Origin: Acidobacteriota bacterium
GTDB lineage: Bacteria; Acidobacteriota; Terriglobia; Acidiferrales; UBA7541
Length of the DNA stretch: 32,862 nucleotides
Direction of reading: 5' to 3'
Assembly: GCA_016201215.1 (NCBI GenBank)
Contig: JACQDH010000213.1
Span: 1-32,862 of the forward strand
Numbering within the stretch: position 1 is the stretch's first letter; each line of letters opens with the position of its first letter. The translations under genes and the position numbers were made by a program. A model generated the notes under the pieces. The model saw only the letters and a program-made list of their open reading frames with translations. It had not been told where the DNA came from and searched no databases. Of this stretch, positions 16,913 to 27,914 are shown one piece after another.

Positions 16913-17304
16913 AGGGACACCTCCGGTCAGATGAGAACGCAAATCCTACTTTTCCGCCGCCGGGAGTTGAAGCACTTTCTTTAGAACGGCTGGGGCTGCA
17001 GGAGTAGCACCGACGCGTGAGCGCAGCGCTAAGGGCGCGGCTTGCTGCGTCGGAAGCCTGCCGGGGCAAGTCCTCGGCGGGGAAGAACTTGCCCGGCAGC
17101 AGTGGGCGGGGTAATCTGGAGCACAGTTTCAAGATATCGAAACTCTGCGCCATTCGCCCCGCCCTCTGCGGCAGAACACACTATTCCGGCTTGCGGTGTC
17201 CTTTGATGACCTGCTTCCCGCGGCCGGAAGTTGTTTTCAGAAAACAGCTTGCCGGGGGCATACCGGCGAAACTGAGTGGCACCTCGGTTGCCCCAGCATT
17301 CCCC
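16913..17304. other. Divergent intergenic region with a strong hairpin upstream of arsR
   Basis: This region lies between the divergently transcribed Asp-box gene and the ArsR operon and should hold both promoters. The main feature is a long hairpin: CTGCCGGGGCAAGT (17058-17071) pairs with ACTTGCCCGGCAG (17087-17099) over 13 bp with one bulged G and a 15-nt loop. There is also TTTC-N8-GAAA around a GATATC core at 17127-17142, a possible but weak operator half-site arrangement. No T-run follows the hairpin. I could not assign -35/-10 boxes with confidence. Confidence 0.45.
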
Positions 17305-17718
17305 ATGAGCGCAACAACCGAAAAAGTGTCACTCCAACCCCAAGAGAAACAACGCGAAATGCTGTACCGCCTGCAGGCGGAAATCTGCCGCGTGCTCGGC
17401 CACCCCCGGCGACTGGCGATCCTGGACCTGCTGGCTGACGAAGAGAAATCCACCGCCCAACTGCTGCGCGCGCTGGGCGTCAGTAAGGTCAACCTCTCGC
17501 AGCACCTATCCGTGATGAGGCATGTCGGATTGGTCGTTTCGCGCCAGCAGGGCCGGCAGACCTTCCACCGGCTGGCTTTCCCCGAGATCAAGGATGCCTG
17601 CCGGCTGACGCGTGAAGTCCTCGCGGTGCGCCTCCAGCAGACCACGCGCCTGGCCAGGGCACTCCACTCCACTACTTCTCCCGCCGGCGGGAGCGCAGGC
17701 GGACGGAAAGGATTGTGA
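17305..17718 (+). CDS. ArsR-family winged-helix regulator of the efflux operon
   Basis: This 137-aa ArsR/SmtB-type repressor heads the operon and probably controls it. Helix 1 and the start of the fold are seen in ICRVLGHPRRLAILDLL (about 27-43). The helix-turn-helix is TAQLLRALGVSKVNLSQHLSVMRHVGLV (about 50-77) and the wing is SRQQGRQTFHRL. It has only two cysteines, Cys28 in the first helix and Cys99 in DACRLTREVL of the last helix. The classic metal motif ELCVCDL is absent, and the cysteine positions differ from those of the sulfide sensors BigR/SqrR/YgaV as I recall them. A redox or thiol switch using Cys28 and Cys99 is possible but inferred. The start is uncertain: the ATG at 17305 has no clear ribosome binding site, and the ATG at 17359 is an alternative. 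tolC begins 8 nt after the stop. Confidence 0.85.
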   Translation: MSATTEKVSLQPQEKQREMLYRLQAEICRVLGHPRRLAILDLLADEEKSTAQLLRALGVSKVNLSQHLSVMRHVGLVVSRQQGRQTFHRLAFPEIKDACRLTREVLAVRLQQTTRLARALHSTTSPAGGSAGGRKGL

Positions 17719-17726
17719 GAAGAACG

Positions 17727-19151
17727 ATGAACAGGCGAGGCCGTTTCTGGTTGAGTGTGGTTCTTCTGTTGGCTTGTGCCTCGGTGGTGCGGGGCCAATC
17801 GGTCCGGGAAACGCGCGCTGAGGCGCGCGAAGGGCTGACGCTTGCGCAGGCCGTGCAACTGGCCCTGGAGAAGAACCCCGCGCTGCGCGCGGTCGAGGAC
17901 GAAGCCAGCGCCGCGCGCGCCCGCGTCGGGCAGGCGCAGGCGGGTTGGTATCCGCGCATAGACTTCGCGCAGGGCTTCACCCGGGGGAACAATCCGGTGT
18001 ACGTCTTCGGGACACTGCTCACGCAGCGCCGCTTCACCGCAGCCAATTTCGCGCTCTCCAGCTTGAACGCACCCAGGCCGCTGGACAATTTTCAATCGCG
18101 CCTCGACGGGCAGATGCTGCTGTTTGATTCGGGTCGCACGCTGCTGCGCGCGCGCGGCGCGCGGCGCAGAGCCACTGCGGCGGATTACCAGACGGAGCAG
18201 GCCCGGCAGGACCTGATCCTGAACGTCGTGCGCGCCTACTATGGCGTGACGGTAGCGCGGGAAAATCTGGCCGCGGCGCGCGAGGCGCTGCGCGCTGCGG
18301 AGGCGAACGAACGGCGCGCGCGCACGCTCGAGAAGGCGGGGCTGGTGGTGGCTTCCGACCGCCTGAGCGCCCAAGTGTTTCGCGCGCAGATGAAGGATCG
18401 CGCCATCCGGGCGGAAAACGGGCTGGAGCTGGCGCGGATGGTGCTGGCCCGCGAACTGGGCCTCGGACCAGGCGAGCTTCGCGAGCCAGCCGAGACTCTG
18501 GCGGAGCCTCTTGCGCCGGCGAAGACACTCGCCGAGTGGGAGCAGGCCGCACTGGCCAGCCGGCCGGAGCTGCGCGCCGCGGAGATGCAGCACGAGGCAG
18601 CGGCCAGTGGGCGGCAATTGGCCAAGGCGGAGTTCGGTCCGAAGCTCGGGCTCTTTGCAGACTTTGAGCGCGACGCGTTGACCCTCGGGGGGTCATCGGG
18701 CACGAACTGGACCGCCGGAGCGCGGCTGGAGTTCAACCTCTTCGCGGGCGGGGCCGACCGCTATCGCCTGGCAGAGGCGCAGGCACGTGAGCGGCAGGCC
18801 GGCCATCAACTCGAATGGTTCCGCTCGGGCGTTCGGCTGGAGGTGCGGCAGGCTTACCTCGACACCGTGGCTGCGGTCGAGCGTGCGGCGGCGGCCCGCG
18901 AAGCGGTGGAGCAGGCGCGCGAAAGCCTGCACATCATCCAGAACCGCTACGAGACCGGGCTGACCACGCTGACCGAACTGCTACGCGCGCAGACGGCGCA
19001 ACTCGAAGCGCGCACCGGCTATCTGGCCGCCCTGCAGGACTGGCAGGTGGCCCGCGCGCAACTGGAACGCGCCGCGGGCGGGCTGACGGTGGACTCGGAG
19101 CTCATCCGCCAGTCTGTCACGAGCGGAGGGGAGGGCGGGGAGGCAAGATGA
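17727..19151 (+). CDS. TolC-family outer-membrane efflux protein
   Basis: This 474-aa outer-membrane channel is the exit duct of a tripartite RND pump. The signal peptide at residues 1-24 ends near VRGQ. Two TolC repeats follow, each with long alanine- and glutamate-rich helices. The first begins LTLAQAVQLALEKNPALRAVEDE, the family's opening motif. The second ends with the characteristic ARESLHIIQNRYETGLTTLTELLRAQTAQLEARTGYL. LEFNLFAGG marks a membrane strand. The length is normal. The ATG at 17727 has AGAAG just upstream, and a GTG at 17715 would overlap the arsR stop. The TGA stop overlaps the ATG of the adaptor gene in an ATGA, so expression is translationally coupled. Confidence 0.92.
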   Translation: MNRRGRFWLSVVLLLACASVVRGQSVRETRAEAREGLTLAQAVQLALEKNPALRAVEDEASAARARVGQAQAGWYPRIDFAQGFTRGNNPVYVFGTLLTQRRFTAANFALSSLNAPRPLDNFQSRLDGQMLLFDSGRTLLRARGARRRATAADYQTEQARQDLILNVVRAYYGVTVARENLAAAREALRAAEANERRARTLEKAGLVVASDRLSAQVFRAQMKDRAIRAENGLELARMVLARELGLGPGELREPAETLAEPLAPAKTLAEWEQAALASRPELRAAEMQHEAAASGRQLAKAEFGPKLGLFADFERDALTLGGSSGTNWTAGARLEFNLFAGGADRYRLAEAQARERQAGHQLEWFRSGVRLEVRQAYLDTVAAVERAAAAREAVEQARESLHIIQNRYETGLTTLTELLRAQTAQLEARTGYLAALQDWQVARAQLERAAGGLTVDSELIRQSVTSGGEGGEAR

Positions 19152-20347
19152 AAATCGCTAAACAGAGCTGGGAAGATCTCGGCATCGCTCTGGCCGTGAG
19201 GCTTCTGGGTTTTCTCTTGGCGCTCGTGCTGGCCGGCTGCGGCGGCTCCCCGGGAACTCGGCCGCAAGCTGTGGAGACGGTGCGCGGCGTGCGCGTCGAG
19301 ACGCTACGCTGGGAGAACGTGCCCGACGAAATCGAAGCGCCTGGAAGCGTCGCCGCCGCGGCCACGGCGCAGGTCGCTGCCCGGGCAATGGGCACGGTGA
19401 CGCAAGTGGCCGTGCACGAGGGCGACCGCGTGAAGCGCGGGCAACTGCTGGTTCTGCTGGACGAACGCGAGCTCGCTGCGCGGCGCAACGCCGCCCGTGC
19501 GGCGCTCGAGGAAGCCGCAGCGGCCCGCGAAGAGGCCACACGCGCGGTTGCTGCGGCCCAGGCGCAGGCGGATGTGGCCAGCAAGACTTACGAACGGTTC
19601 GTCTTTCTGCGCGATCAGAAATCGGTCAGCCCGCAGGAGTTCGATGAAGTCGAAGCGAAGCACCGCGCCGCGCTGGCCGGGCTCGAACAGGCTAAGGCGC
19701 GCCGGCAGCAGGCCGAAGCCGCACACACGCGCGCCGAAGCCGAAGTGCGCGCCGCCGAGGCGGTGGCGGGTTATGCGCGAGTGGTCGCGCCGTTCGATGG
19801 AGTCGTGGTCCGGCGGATGGTGGAGACCGGCTCGATGGTAGCGCCCGGGGTGCCGCTGCTGATCGTCGAGAATACGTCGCGCTACCGGATGGAGGTCAGC
19901 GTCCCGGCGTCAGCGGCAAGCGAGGCGACACGCCTGCGCAAGGGTACTTCAGCGCGCGTGCGCTTGGATGCGTTACCGGGCCGTGAGCTTGCAGGCAAGG
20001 TGGTCGAACTCGAAGCCGGCGCCGACCCGGCCTCGCAGACCCTGCGCGTTCGGATCGAACTGCCGCACGATGCGGGTGTGCGTTCGGGCTGGTTCGGGCG
20101 GGCGTGGTTCCGGCGGGGCGAGCGGCGCGCGCTGGTGGTGCCGCGGAGCGCGGTGGTCGAACGAGGTCAACTGCGCGGCGTCTACGCGGTGGATGCCGGC
20201 CAGGTGGCGCGCTGGCGCCTGGTGACGCCCGGCGCGAGCCTCGCCGAGCGGGTGGAGATCCTTTCCGGGCTCAGTGAGGGCGAGCGGTATGTGACCGATC
20301 CCGGCGGCCAGGAACTCGATGGTAAGAAAGTGGAGGCGGGGCGTTGA
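19148..20347 (+). CDS. RND efflux periplasmic adaptor (membrane-fusion lipoprotein)
   Basis: This 399-aa adaptor links the inner-membrane RND permease to TolC. It is a lipoprotein: the N-terminal helix ends in the lipobox L28-A29-G30-C31, so Cys31 should be lipidated. The lipoyl half-motifs are visible as GTVTQVAVHEGDRVKRGQLL and YARVVAPFDGVVVRRMVETGSMV. They flank a long alanine/glutamate-rich alpha-hairpin (about 120-205) that contacts TolC. A beta-barrel and membrane-proximal domain complete it. GGGGAGG lies just before the ATG at 19148, which overlaps the tolC stop by 4 nt. The stop TGA overlaps the TTG start of the RND permease, continuing the coupling. The substrate cannot be read from the adaptor. 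Confidence 0.93.
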   Translation: MKIAKQSWEDLGIALAVRLLGFLLALVLAGCGGSPGTRPQAVETVRGVRVETLRWENVPDEIEAPGSVAAAATAQVAARAMGTVTQVAVHEGDRVKRGQLLVLLDERELAARRNAARAALEEAAAAREEATRAVAAAQAQADVASKTYERFVFLRDQKSVSPQEFDEVEAKHRAALAGLEQAKARRQQAEAAHTRAEAEVRAAEAVAGYARVVAPFDGVVVRRMVETGSMVAPGVPLLIVENTSRYRMEVSVPASAASEATRLRKGTSARVRLDALPGRELAGKVVELEAGADPASQTLRVRIELPHDAGVRSGWFGRAWFRRGERRALVVPRSAVVERGQLRGVYAVDAGQVARWRLVTPGASLAERVEILSGLSEGERYVTDPGGQELDGKKVEAGR

Positions 20348-21357
20348 AGCAGGGGCTGGCAGGAAGAATAGCGCAGGCGTTCATTGACTCGCAACTGACG
20401 CCGCTGATCATCATCGCGGCCTTGCTGCTGGGTTTGTTCAGCGTTGTGGAGACGCCGCGCGAGGAAGAGCCGCAGATTGTCGTCCCCGTGCTGGACGTTT
20501 TCGTCTCCATGCCCGGGGCGTCGGCGCGCGAGGTCGAGCAGCGCGTCACCGTCCCCATGGAGAAGCTGCTGCGGGAGGTGCCGGGCGTCGAATACCTGTA
20601 TTCGATCAGCCAGCCGGGCGGGGCGCTGGTCATCGTGCGGTTCTACGTGCGTGTGAGGGAAGAAGACGCCATCATCCTCACCTACAACAAAATGTACTCG
20701 AACTTTGACCGCATCCCGCCGGGAGTCTCACAACCGCTCATCAAGGTGCGCTCGATTGACGATGTGCCCGTGCTCGCGTTGACCCTCTGGGGGCGCGGAT
20801 ACGACGGCTTCGCGTTGCGCCGCATCGCCGGCGAACTCGAGCAGGCAGTCAAGCAGGTGGACGATGTTTCGGAGACCACGCTCGTCGGCGGGCAGCGCCG
20901 GCAACTCCGCGTGACGCTCGATCCGCAGCGGCTTGCCTCTTGTCACACTAGCCCCGCGGCCATCGCGCAGGCTTTCCACGTGTCGAATCGCCGCAGCGCC
21001 GCGGGTTCGTTTGCGCAGGGTAACCAGGAGTTCGCCGTGGAGGCCGGGCGGTTCTTCACCAGCGCGGAGGAAGCGCGGCGGCTGGTCGTCGGCGTTGCCG
21101 CTGGCCGGCCGACCTACTTGGGCGATGTTGCGGAGGTAGCGGACGGACCCGAGGAGCCGGCGAGCTACGTTTTCTTCGGGCCGGGTGGCGCGGCCGCCAA
21201 GGCGGAGCCGGGGGATGGCCCCGCGGTCACGCTCACGGTGGCCAAGTGGAAGAGCACCAACGCCACGATTGTCGCACAACGGGTCCTAGAAAAGGTCGAA
21301 GCGCTGCGTGGCTACGCCATCCCGCGCGACGTCGAAATCACTGTGACGCGCAACTAG
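20344..21357 (+). CDS. RND efflux permease, N-terminal fragment (ends at an in-frame TAG)
   Basis: This is the first 337 residues of an AcrB/HAE-like RND permease. The first membrane helix is at about residues 17-35 (LIIIAALLLGLFSVVETPREEEPQI). The first half of the porter domain follows, with MPGASAREVEQRVTVPMEKLL and IPPGVSQPLIKVRSIDDVPVLALTL, typical of the family. The fragment stops after VTVTRN at TAG 21355-21357. The next codons in the same frame read [15 protein letters not shown] and continue into the second membrane helix. Relatives as I recall them have Tyr (RNYGETA) at this position, so a single base change of TAC or TAT to TAG explains the break. The TTG start at 20344 overlaps the adaptor's TGA. 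Alone, this piece has one membrane helix and should not transport. Confidence 0.88.
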   Translation: MKQGLAGRIAQAFIDSQLTPLIIIAALLLGLFSVVETPREEEPQIVVPVLDVFVSMPGASAREVEQRVTVPMEKLLREVPGVEYLYSISQPGGALVIVRFYVRVREEDAIILTYNKMYSNFDRIPPGVSQPLIKVRSIDDVPVLALTLWGRGYDGFALRRIAGELEQAVKQVDDVSETTLVGGQRRQLRVTLDPQRLASCHTSPAAIAQAFHVSNRRSAAGSFAQGNQEFAVEAGRFFTSAEEARRLVVGVAAGRPTYLGDVAEVADGPEEPASYVFFGPGGAAAKAEPGDGPAVTLTVAKWKSTNATIVAQRVLEKVEALRGYAIPRDVEITVTRN

Positions 21358-21420
21358 GGCGAGACGGCCAAGCACAAATCCGACGAGCTGCTAAGACACC
21401 TGTCGATTGCCACGCTTTCG

Positions 21421-23519
<2,099 letters not shown>

Positions 23520-23523
<4 letters not shown>

Positions 23524-23723
23524 CCGTAGAACGCGCATTGCGACTCATCGCGGGGGCTTTTGTTCTGGCCTCGCTGGCGCTGGGAACCTGGGTGAACCCC
23601 AAGTGGTACTGGTTCACTGCGTTCGTGGGCGCCAACCTGCTCCAGTCGGGCTTCACCAACTGGTGCCCGATGATGACGTTCCTGCGCAAGCTCGGCCTCG
23701 GCGCCAGGCAGCAGAGCGCCTGA
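23520..23723 (+). CDS. DUF2892 (YgaP-type transmembrane domain) small membrane protein
   Basis: This 67-aa inner-membrane protein matches the DUF2892 pattern: [19 protein letters not shown] forms helix 1, then [23 protein letters not shown] forms helix 2 and ends in the conserved Cys-Pro, followed by LRKLGLG. In E. coli the same domain forms the membrane anchor of the rhodanese YgaP, which is controlled by the ArsR protein YgaV in response to sulfide. Here the rhodanese part is absent and the protein is the last cistron of an ArsR-led efflux operon. The start ATG overlaps the RND stop by 4 nt. Its role is unknown; a link to thiol or sulfide chemistry is inferred from the domain and the regulator type. 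Confidence 0.85.
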
Positions 23724-23969
23724 GCGGCTCACTCGACGTCATTCGCGCAACAACAGGTTGCTTCTGTCCCCACGGCGGGCGCAGCTCAAATCCAGTGTCG
23801 TTCCATGTCCGCCGAAGGCGGGGTTCCAATCGGAGCCAAGTCCGCCGCTCGAGCCCCCATTCTCTGCTTGCACAACAGCACCGAGAGACGGTCACTTCCA
23901 GATGTTGCCACATGTTAGTATCCGCGCTGTGGCCGCCGCCGAGCACGTCTAAAGCAGTAGAGGTTCGAG

Positions 23970-25064
23970 ATGGAACGAGCGCACGCACTTGATCCCGCCC
24001 TCGCGAATCGCTTCAAGAGTCTTGCACGGATCATCGGAAACACGCCCCTTCTTGGGGTCGAATTCCGATTTCGCGGAGAGGAGCGGGTGATCTATGCCAA
24101 GTCTGAACAGATCAACATGACCGGAAGTATCAAGGACCGGATGGCACTCTACATTCTCCAGAGGGCCTATGCAGATGGACAGATCCGCGCCGGCGACACC
24201 ATCGTGGAAGCGACGAGCGGAAACACGGGCATCTCTTTCGCTTCGCTGGGCCGCGCGCTCGGTCATCCCGTTACCGTCTTCATGCCCGACTGGATGAGCC
24301 GGGAAAGGTCAGACCTCATCCGGAGCATGGGCGCCTCGATCGTGCCCGTGGGCCGAGCGCAAGGCGGCTTTCTCGGCAGCATCCGCATGGCGGAAGAGTT
24401 TGCCGCGCGGAAGAAGAATGTCTTTTCGCCCTGCCAGTTCTCGAACGCCGCGAATGTGGAGGCGCATGAGAGCACAACAGGACCGGAGCTCTGGTGGCAA
24501 CTGCAGTCCAACTCGTTAGTGCCCGATGCCTTCGTCGCCGGTGTGGGCACAGGAGGAACGATCATGGGCGTTGGGCGCTTCCTCCGCTCGCGCAATCCGC
24601 GAGTTCACATCCACCCCGTGGAACCTGCGGAATCCCCCACACTCTCGACCGGCCACAAGCTCGGTGAGCACAGAATCCAAGGGATCTCCGACGAATTTGT
24701 TCCCTCCATCGTCAAACTGGACGAACTGGACGAGGTGGTCGGCGTCTCCGACGGCGACGCCATCTTGATGGCCCAGAAACTTGCCGCTGCGCTCGGACTT
24801 GCTGTAGGGATCTCCTCAGGAGCCAACTTTATCGGCGCTCTCAAGGTCCAGAACGACCTGGGCCGAGACGCCGTCGTAGCGACTGTCTTCCCCGATGACA
24901 ACAAGAAATACCTCAGCACAGATCTCCTCCGCGAGGAACCCGTCCAGGACGGCTATCTTACGCCGGCGGTCGAGTTCTCGGGGTTCCACGCCTTCAAACG
25001 CGTGTGTCATACGTGCTGTGAGCTATCCGAATGCACACAACGGCTGGGACCAGGCGCCATTTGA
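23970..25064 (+). CDS. Cysteine-synthase-family PLP enzyme with Cys-rich tail
   Basis: This 364-aa fold-type II PLP enzyme resembles CysK/CysM, which make cysteine from O-acetylserine or related substrates and sulfide. It shows [10 protein letters not shown] with the PLP-binding Lys55, the substrate loop TSGNTG (82-87), the phosphate-binding [12 protein letters not shown] near 197-208, and ISSGAN. The usual CysK is about 310-320 aa. The extra part is a C-terminal tail of about 40 residues carrying Cys346, Cys349, Cys350 and Cys355 (C-x2-CC-x4-C), which could bind a metal or react with persulfide. The exact substrate is not assigned. TAGAGG sits 6 nt before the ATG at 23970. The gene follows the DUF2892/RND operon after 246 bp, so it may have its own promoter. 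Confidence 0.86.
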   Translation: MERAHALDPALANRFKSLARIIGNTPLLGVEFRFRGEERVIYAKSEQINMTGSIKDRMALYILQRAYADGQIRAGDTIVEATSGNTGISFASLGRALGHPVTVFMPDWMSRERSDLIRSMGASIVPVGRAQGGFLGSIRMAEEFAARKKNVFSPCQFSNAANVEAHESTTGPELWWQLQSNSLVPDAFVAGVGTGGTIMGVGRFLRSRNPRVHIHPVEPAESPTLSTGHKLGEHRIQGISDEFVPSIVKLDELDEVVGVSDGDAILMAQKLAAALGLAVGISSGANFIGALKVQNDLGRDAVVATVFPDDNKKYLSTDLLREEPVQDGYLTPAVEFSGFHAFKRVCHTCCELSECTQRLGPGAI

Positions 25065-25423
25065 TGGTTCCACACGCGCTGAACGCGCGTCGTGTTTCGG
25101 ACCCGGCTGCAGAATCGCTGCCGCCCTGTATTCTGTTCTGAGGACAGAAGAATCATCAATATAGCGTTCTGGCGCTGGTCTCCGGAACCCAGGGTCAGAG
25201 GCTTCTCCCTCTGAGGTGCAAGATGGATTCAGCGGCTTTCGGGCTCAAGGCCAGCAGCTTCCCTACCCCAGGGTCCCGGCCCTCGTGTTCCCTTACGCAT
25301 AGTGCGCTAATCTCTTTCGAATGCCCGCTCTGAGTTGTAGCAGCGGCCTTCGGGTCACCATGCAGGGCGGGCAGAAGCACACTGCCACAGGCTCCACAGG
25401 GAAAGGACACAGGCGCCGAGGAT
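25065..25423. other. Intergenic region with small hairpins
   Basis: No gene was found in this stretch. It holds an ACGCGC/GCGCGT-rich motif at 25073-25090, a 6-bp hairpin TTCTGT/ACAGAA (25131-25149), and a 7-bp hairpin TCAGAGG/CCTCTGA (25195-25214). None has a T-tract, though the first two could mark the end of the cysteine-synthase transcript. The promoter of the downstream flavoenzyme should lie in the second half, but I could not define it. Confidence 0.4.
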
Positions 25424-26707
25424 ATGAAGCTTGACCGTCGCGGATTTGTGAAGTACTTGGTGGCGGCCGGCGGCGCTGCCAGTTCCGCGGCGCGATCCCT
25501 CGAGAAGCTTGCGAGAGCTCCCGCGGGCCAGGCAGCACCGGGAGCGCCTGCAATGAGCACGGGCAAGACCTATGACGTGGCCGTCATCGGCGCTGGAGTT
25601 TTCGGCGCGTGGATCGCCTACCACCTCGAGCGGACGGGGCGGAAGGTTGCGCTGCTCGATGCCTACGGACCCGCCAACAGCCGCGCGAGTTCCGCCGGGG
25701 AGTCGCGGATCATCCGCATGGGCTACGGCCCGGACGAGATTTACACGCGCTGGGCCATGCGCTCGCTGCGGCTCTGGCAGGAGTTCTTCGGTCGCGCCGG
25801 GCGACCGCTGTTTTACAAGACCGGCGTGCTGTGGCTGGCCGGCGCCGATGACCGCCAGGCTCGCACCACGCTCGAAACGCTCACCAAGCTCGGCGTGCGC
25901 TCTGAGCGGCTGGAGCGCGCGGAACTCGAGAAACGCTTTTCGCAATTTGCGCTGGGCGCAGTGCGCTGGGGTCTTTTCGAGCCGGACAGCGGGGCGCTGA
26001 TGGCGCGACGCGCCGTGCAGGCCGTGGTCGAAGAAGCCGTCCTGAACGGCGTCGAATATCTCACCGAGGCCGTGGCGACGCCCCGGGGCAAAGGGCGGCT
26101 GGCCGCGATCACGACAAAGAGCGGCGCATCGGTCAGCGCGGGGGTTTTCGTCTTCGCCTGCGGGCCGTGGCTCGGCAAGGTTTTCTCGGATCTACTCGGC
26201 GAGCGTATTTTTCCCACCCGGCAAGAGGTCTTCTTCTTTGGCGTGCCCGCGGGCGACCGGAAATTTGCGCCGCCGGCCATGCCCACCTGGATTGCTGACG
26301 CCGATGAGATGTACGGCATCCCGGATCTGGAGAATCGCGGCTTCAAGATCGCGCTCGATCGCCACGGCCCGCCGTTCGATCCTGATACCGGTCGGCGGGT
26401 GGTCACGGCCGAAGGCGTCGCGGCCATGCGCAAGTATGTGGCCGAGCGGTTTCCCGCGCTGAAGGGCGCGCCGGTGGTGGAGACGCGCGTCTGCCAGTAC
26501 GAAAATACTTCCCATGGCGATTTCCTGATTGACCGGCACCCCGCGTTCGAGAATGTCTGGCTGGTGGGCGGTGGCTCGGGCCACGGCTTCAAGCATGGCC
26601 CGGCGCTCGGCGAGTATGTGGCCGCGCGCGTCACCGAAGGAGGCCTAGTCGAAAAGCGATTCACCCTGGCCACCAAGGCCAGGGTTCAGAAGCGCGCAGT
26701 GTTCTAA
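25424..26707 (+). CDS. Tat-exported, sarcosine-oxidase-like FAD-dependent amine oxidase
   Basis: This 427-aa flavoenzyme belongs to the DAO family, closest in motif to monomeric sarcosine oxidase and N-methyltryptophan oxidase, which oxidise secondary amines to imines with release of H2O2. The FAD-binding Rossmann motif GAGVFG is at 56-61. Near the C-terminus VCQYENTSHGDFLIDRHP includes Cys357, aligned with the cysteine that binds FAD covalently in sarcosine oxidase. GGGSGHGFKHGPALGE then matches the family's closing motif. The N-terminus has a twin-arginine pattern, DRRGFVKYLVAAGG (4-17), suggesting export of the folded holoenzyme, which is unusual because characterised relatives are cytoplasmic. 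The hydrophobic core is short, and an internal Met44 start would give a cytoplasmic form. The substrate is unknown. Confidence 0.84.
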   Translation: MKLDRRGFVKYLVAAGGAASSAARSLEKLARAPAGQAAPGAPAMSTGKTYDVAVIGAGVFGAWIAYHLERTGRKVALLDAYGPANSRASSAGESRIIRMGYGPDEIYTRWAMRSLRLWQEFFGRAGRPLFYKTGVLWLAGADDRQARTTLETLTKLGVRSERLERAELEKRFSQFALGAVRWGLFEPDSGALMARRAVQAVVEEAVLNGVEYLTEAVATPRGKGRLAAITTKSGASVSAGVFVFACGPWLGKVFSDLLGERIFPTRQEVFFFGVPAGDRKFAPPAMPTWIADADEMYGIPDLENRGFKIALDRHGPPFDPDTGRRVVTAEGVAAMRKYVAERFPALKGAPVVETRVCQYENTSHGDFLIDRHPAFENVWLVGGGSGHGFKHGPALGEYVAARVTEGGLVEKRFTLATKARVQKRAVF

Positions 26708-26798
26708 GCGCGCAGCGGCACGTTTCCCGCTAGGAAGAGCGAGCTTTGGAAGGAAATGGTCGGGGCGAGAGGTGTGCTACGCAAGAACTCCATCTGGG

Positions 26799-27914
26799 TC
26801 ATGCCGCAAGTTTCTCCAGTTGGTATTCGTGATGCAGTCCTCCCAGAATTGAACGCTTTCTGATGCAGAAGCCTCCGGACCGATTGTGTCCGTTAGCGCC
26901 CAGTGGCATACGCAACTCCGGCGGAGGATCAGGAATCCCTGGGCCGAGGCTCAAATGCGGCCGGCCGGTGGTGTAATGAACCAACCACTCTCGAAGCAGC
27001 GTGCGGAGATGTCGTTCGCCAACTGGAAGGAACCAATCCAGGCATTCTCGCCCCAGGCTGCCGATCAGCCTTTCACAATGGGCATTGGCCTTCGGCGCGC
27101 CAACCGGAGTCTTGAGGACTTCAACTCCCATCGCTTCTATACTTCGGTCCAACTCTTCCGAGAAAATTCCCGATCGGTGATGGATCAGCCAGCGGTAGCC
27201 ATGATCGCTCGGGATAGCCTCTCGGAGCTGTTGAACAGTCCACGAAGCGGTGGGATGGGCCGTGGCATTGATATGAAGCAGCTTGCGGGTCCCGATTTCC
27301 ATCACCACGAAAACGTAGAGGATGCGAAAACCGACGGTGATGGCAACGGCGAAGTCGCAAGCGAGCATCGCCCTGGCATGATTCCGCACGAAAGTCATCC
27401 AGCGCTGAGAGGAAGGACCACTCGTCGGCCTTAGGTCGTCAGGCCAGTAGTTCCGTACGGTCCGTGGCGAGACGGAGATGCCAAGCTTAAGGGACAGCTC
27501 GGTTGCCACCCTCGCTTGGCCCCAAGTTGGATTCTCGCGCACCATCTCTGCGATCAGGGCGCGGAGGTTCTTCGGCGCACGCGGGCGCCCTCCTCGAGAT
27601 TTCGAGCGCCAGAAGAGCTGAAAGGCTCGCCGGTGCCACCCAATTAGGGTTTCCGGCTTCACGACCACCAAAGCATTCCGCCAGTCGAACTAACGAGACC
27701 AAAGGACCAACGCGAGCCGTGCGGCATCGGTCAGCCGGTGCGGCTTGATCTTCCGTTCTCCGTAGAACACCAGCTGTTTCCTCAGGAAGAGATTCTCCGC
27801 CATCCAGGCAGCGCGCGAACGGAAGAGGTGCCGACCTTGCCGAATGATGTCCACCACGAGGCCAGTGCCAATGCAAAGAAAATGGATGAGAGAGAAGGAT
27901 CGCTTGCGAGTCAT
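26799..27914 (-). mobile_element. Decayed insertion-sequence transposase (integrase-core/DDE family)
   Basis: Read from 27914 to 26799, this is a full-length but broken transposase of about 371 codons. The N-terminal part (27914-27690) has AENLFLRKQL and LTDAARLALVLWSR and then hits an in-frame TAG. The frame continues with FDWRNALVVVKPETLIGWHRR. Relatives as I recall them have Trp (SRWFDWR) there, so TGG to TAG fits. The larger part (27671-26799) contains the helix-turn-helix region and the integrase core: first Asp in ACDF, last Glu in HCERLIGSLGRECLDW, and the family end LGGLHHEYQLEKLAA. The second catalytic Asp, normally IHDR, is His here (codon at 27177-27179), so the element could not transpose even with readthrough. 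I could not define terminal inverted repeats. It sits where the sequence turns more accessory in character. Confidence 0.88.
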
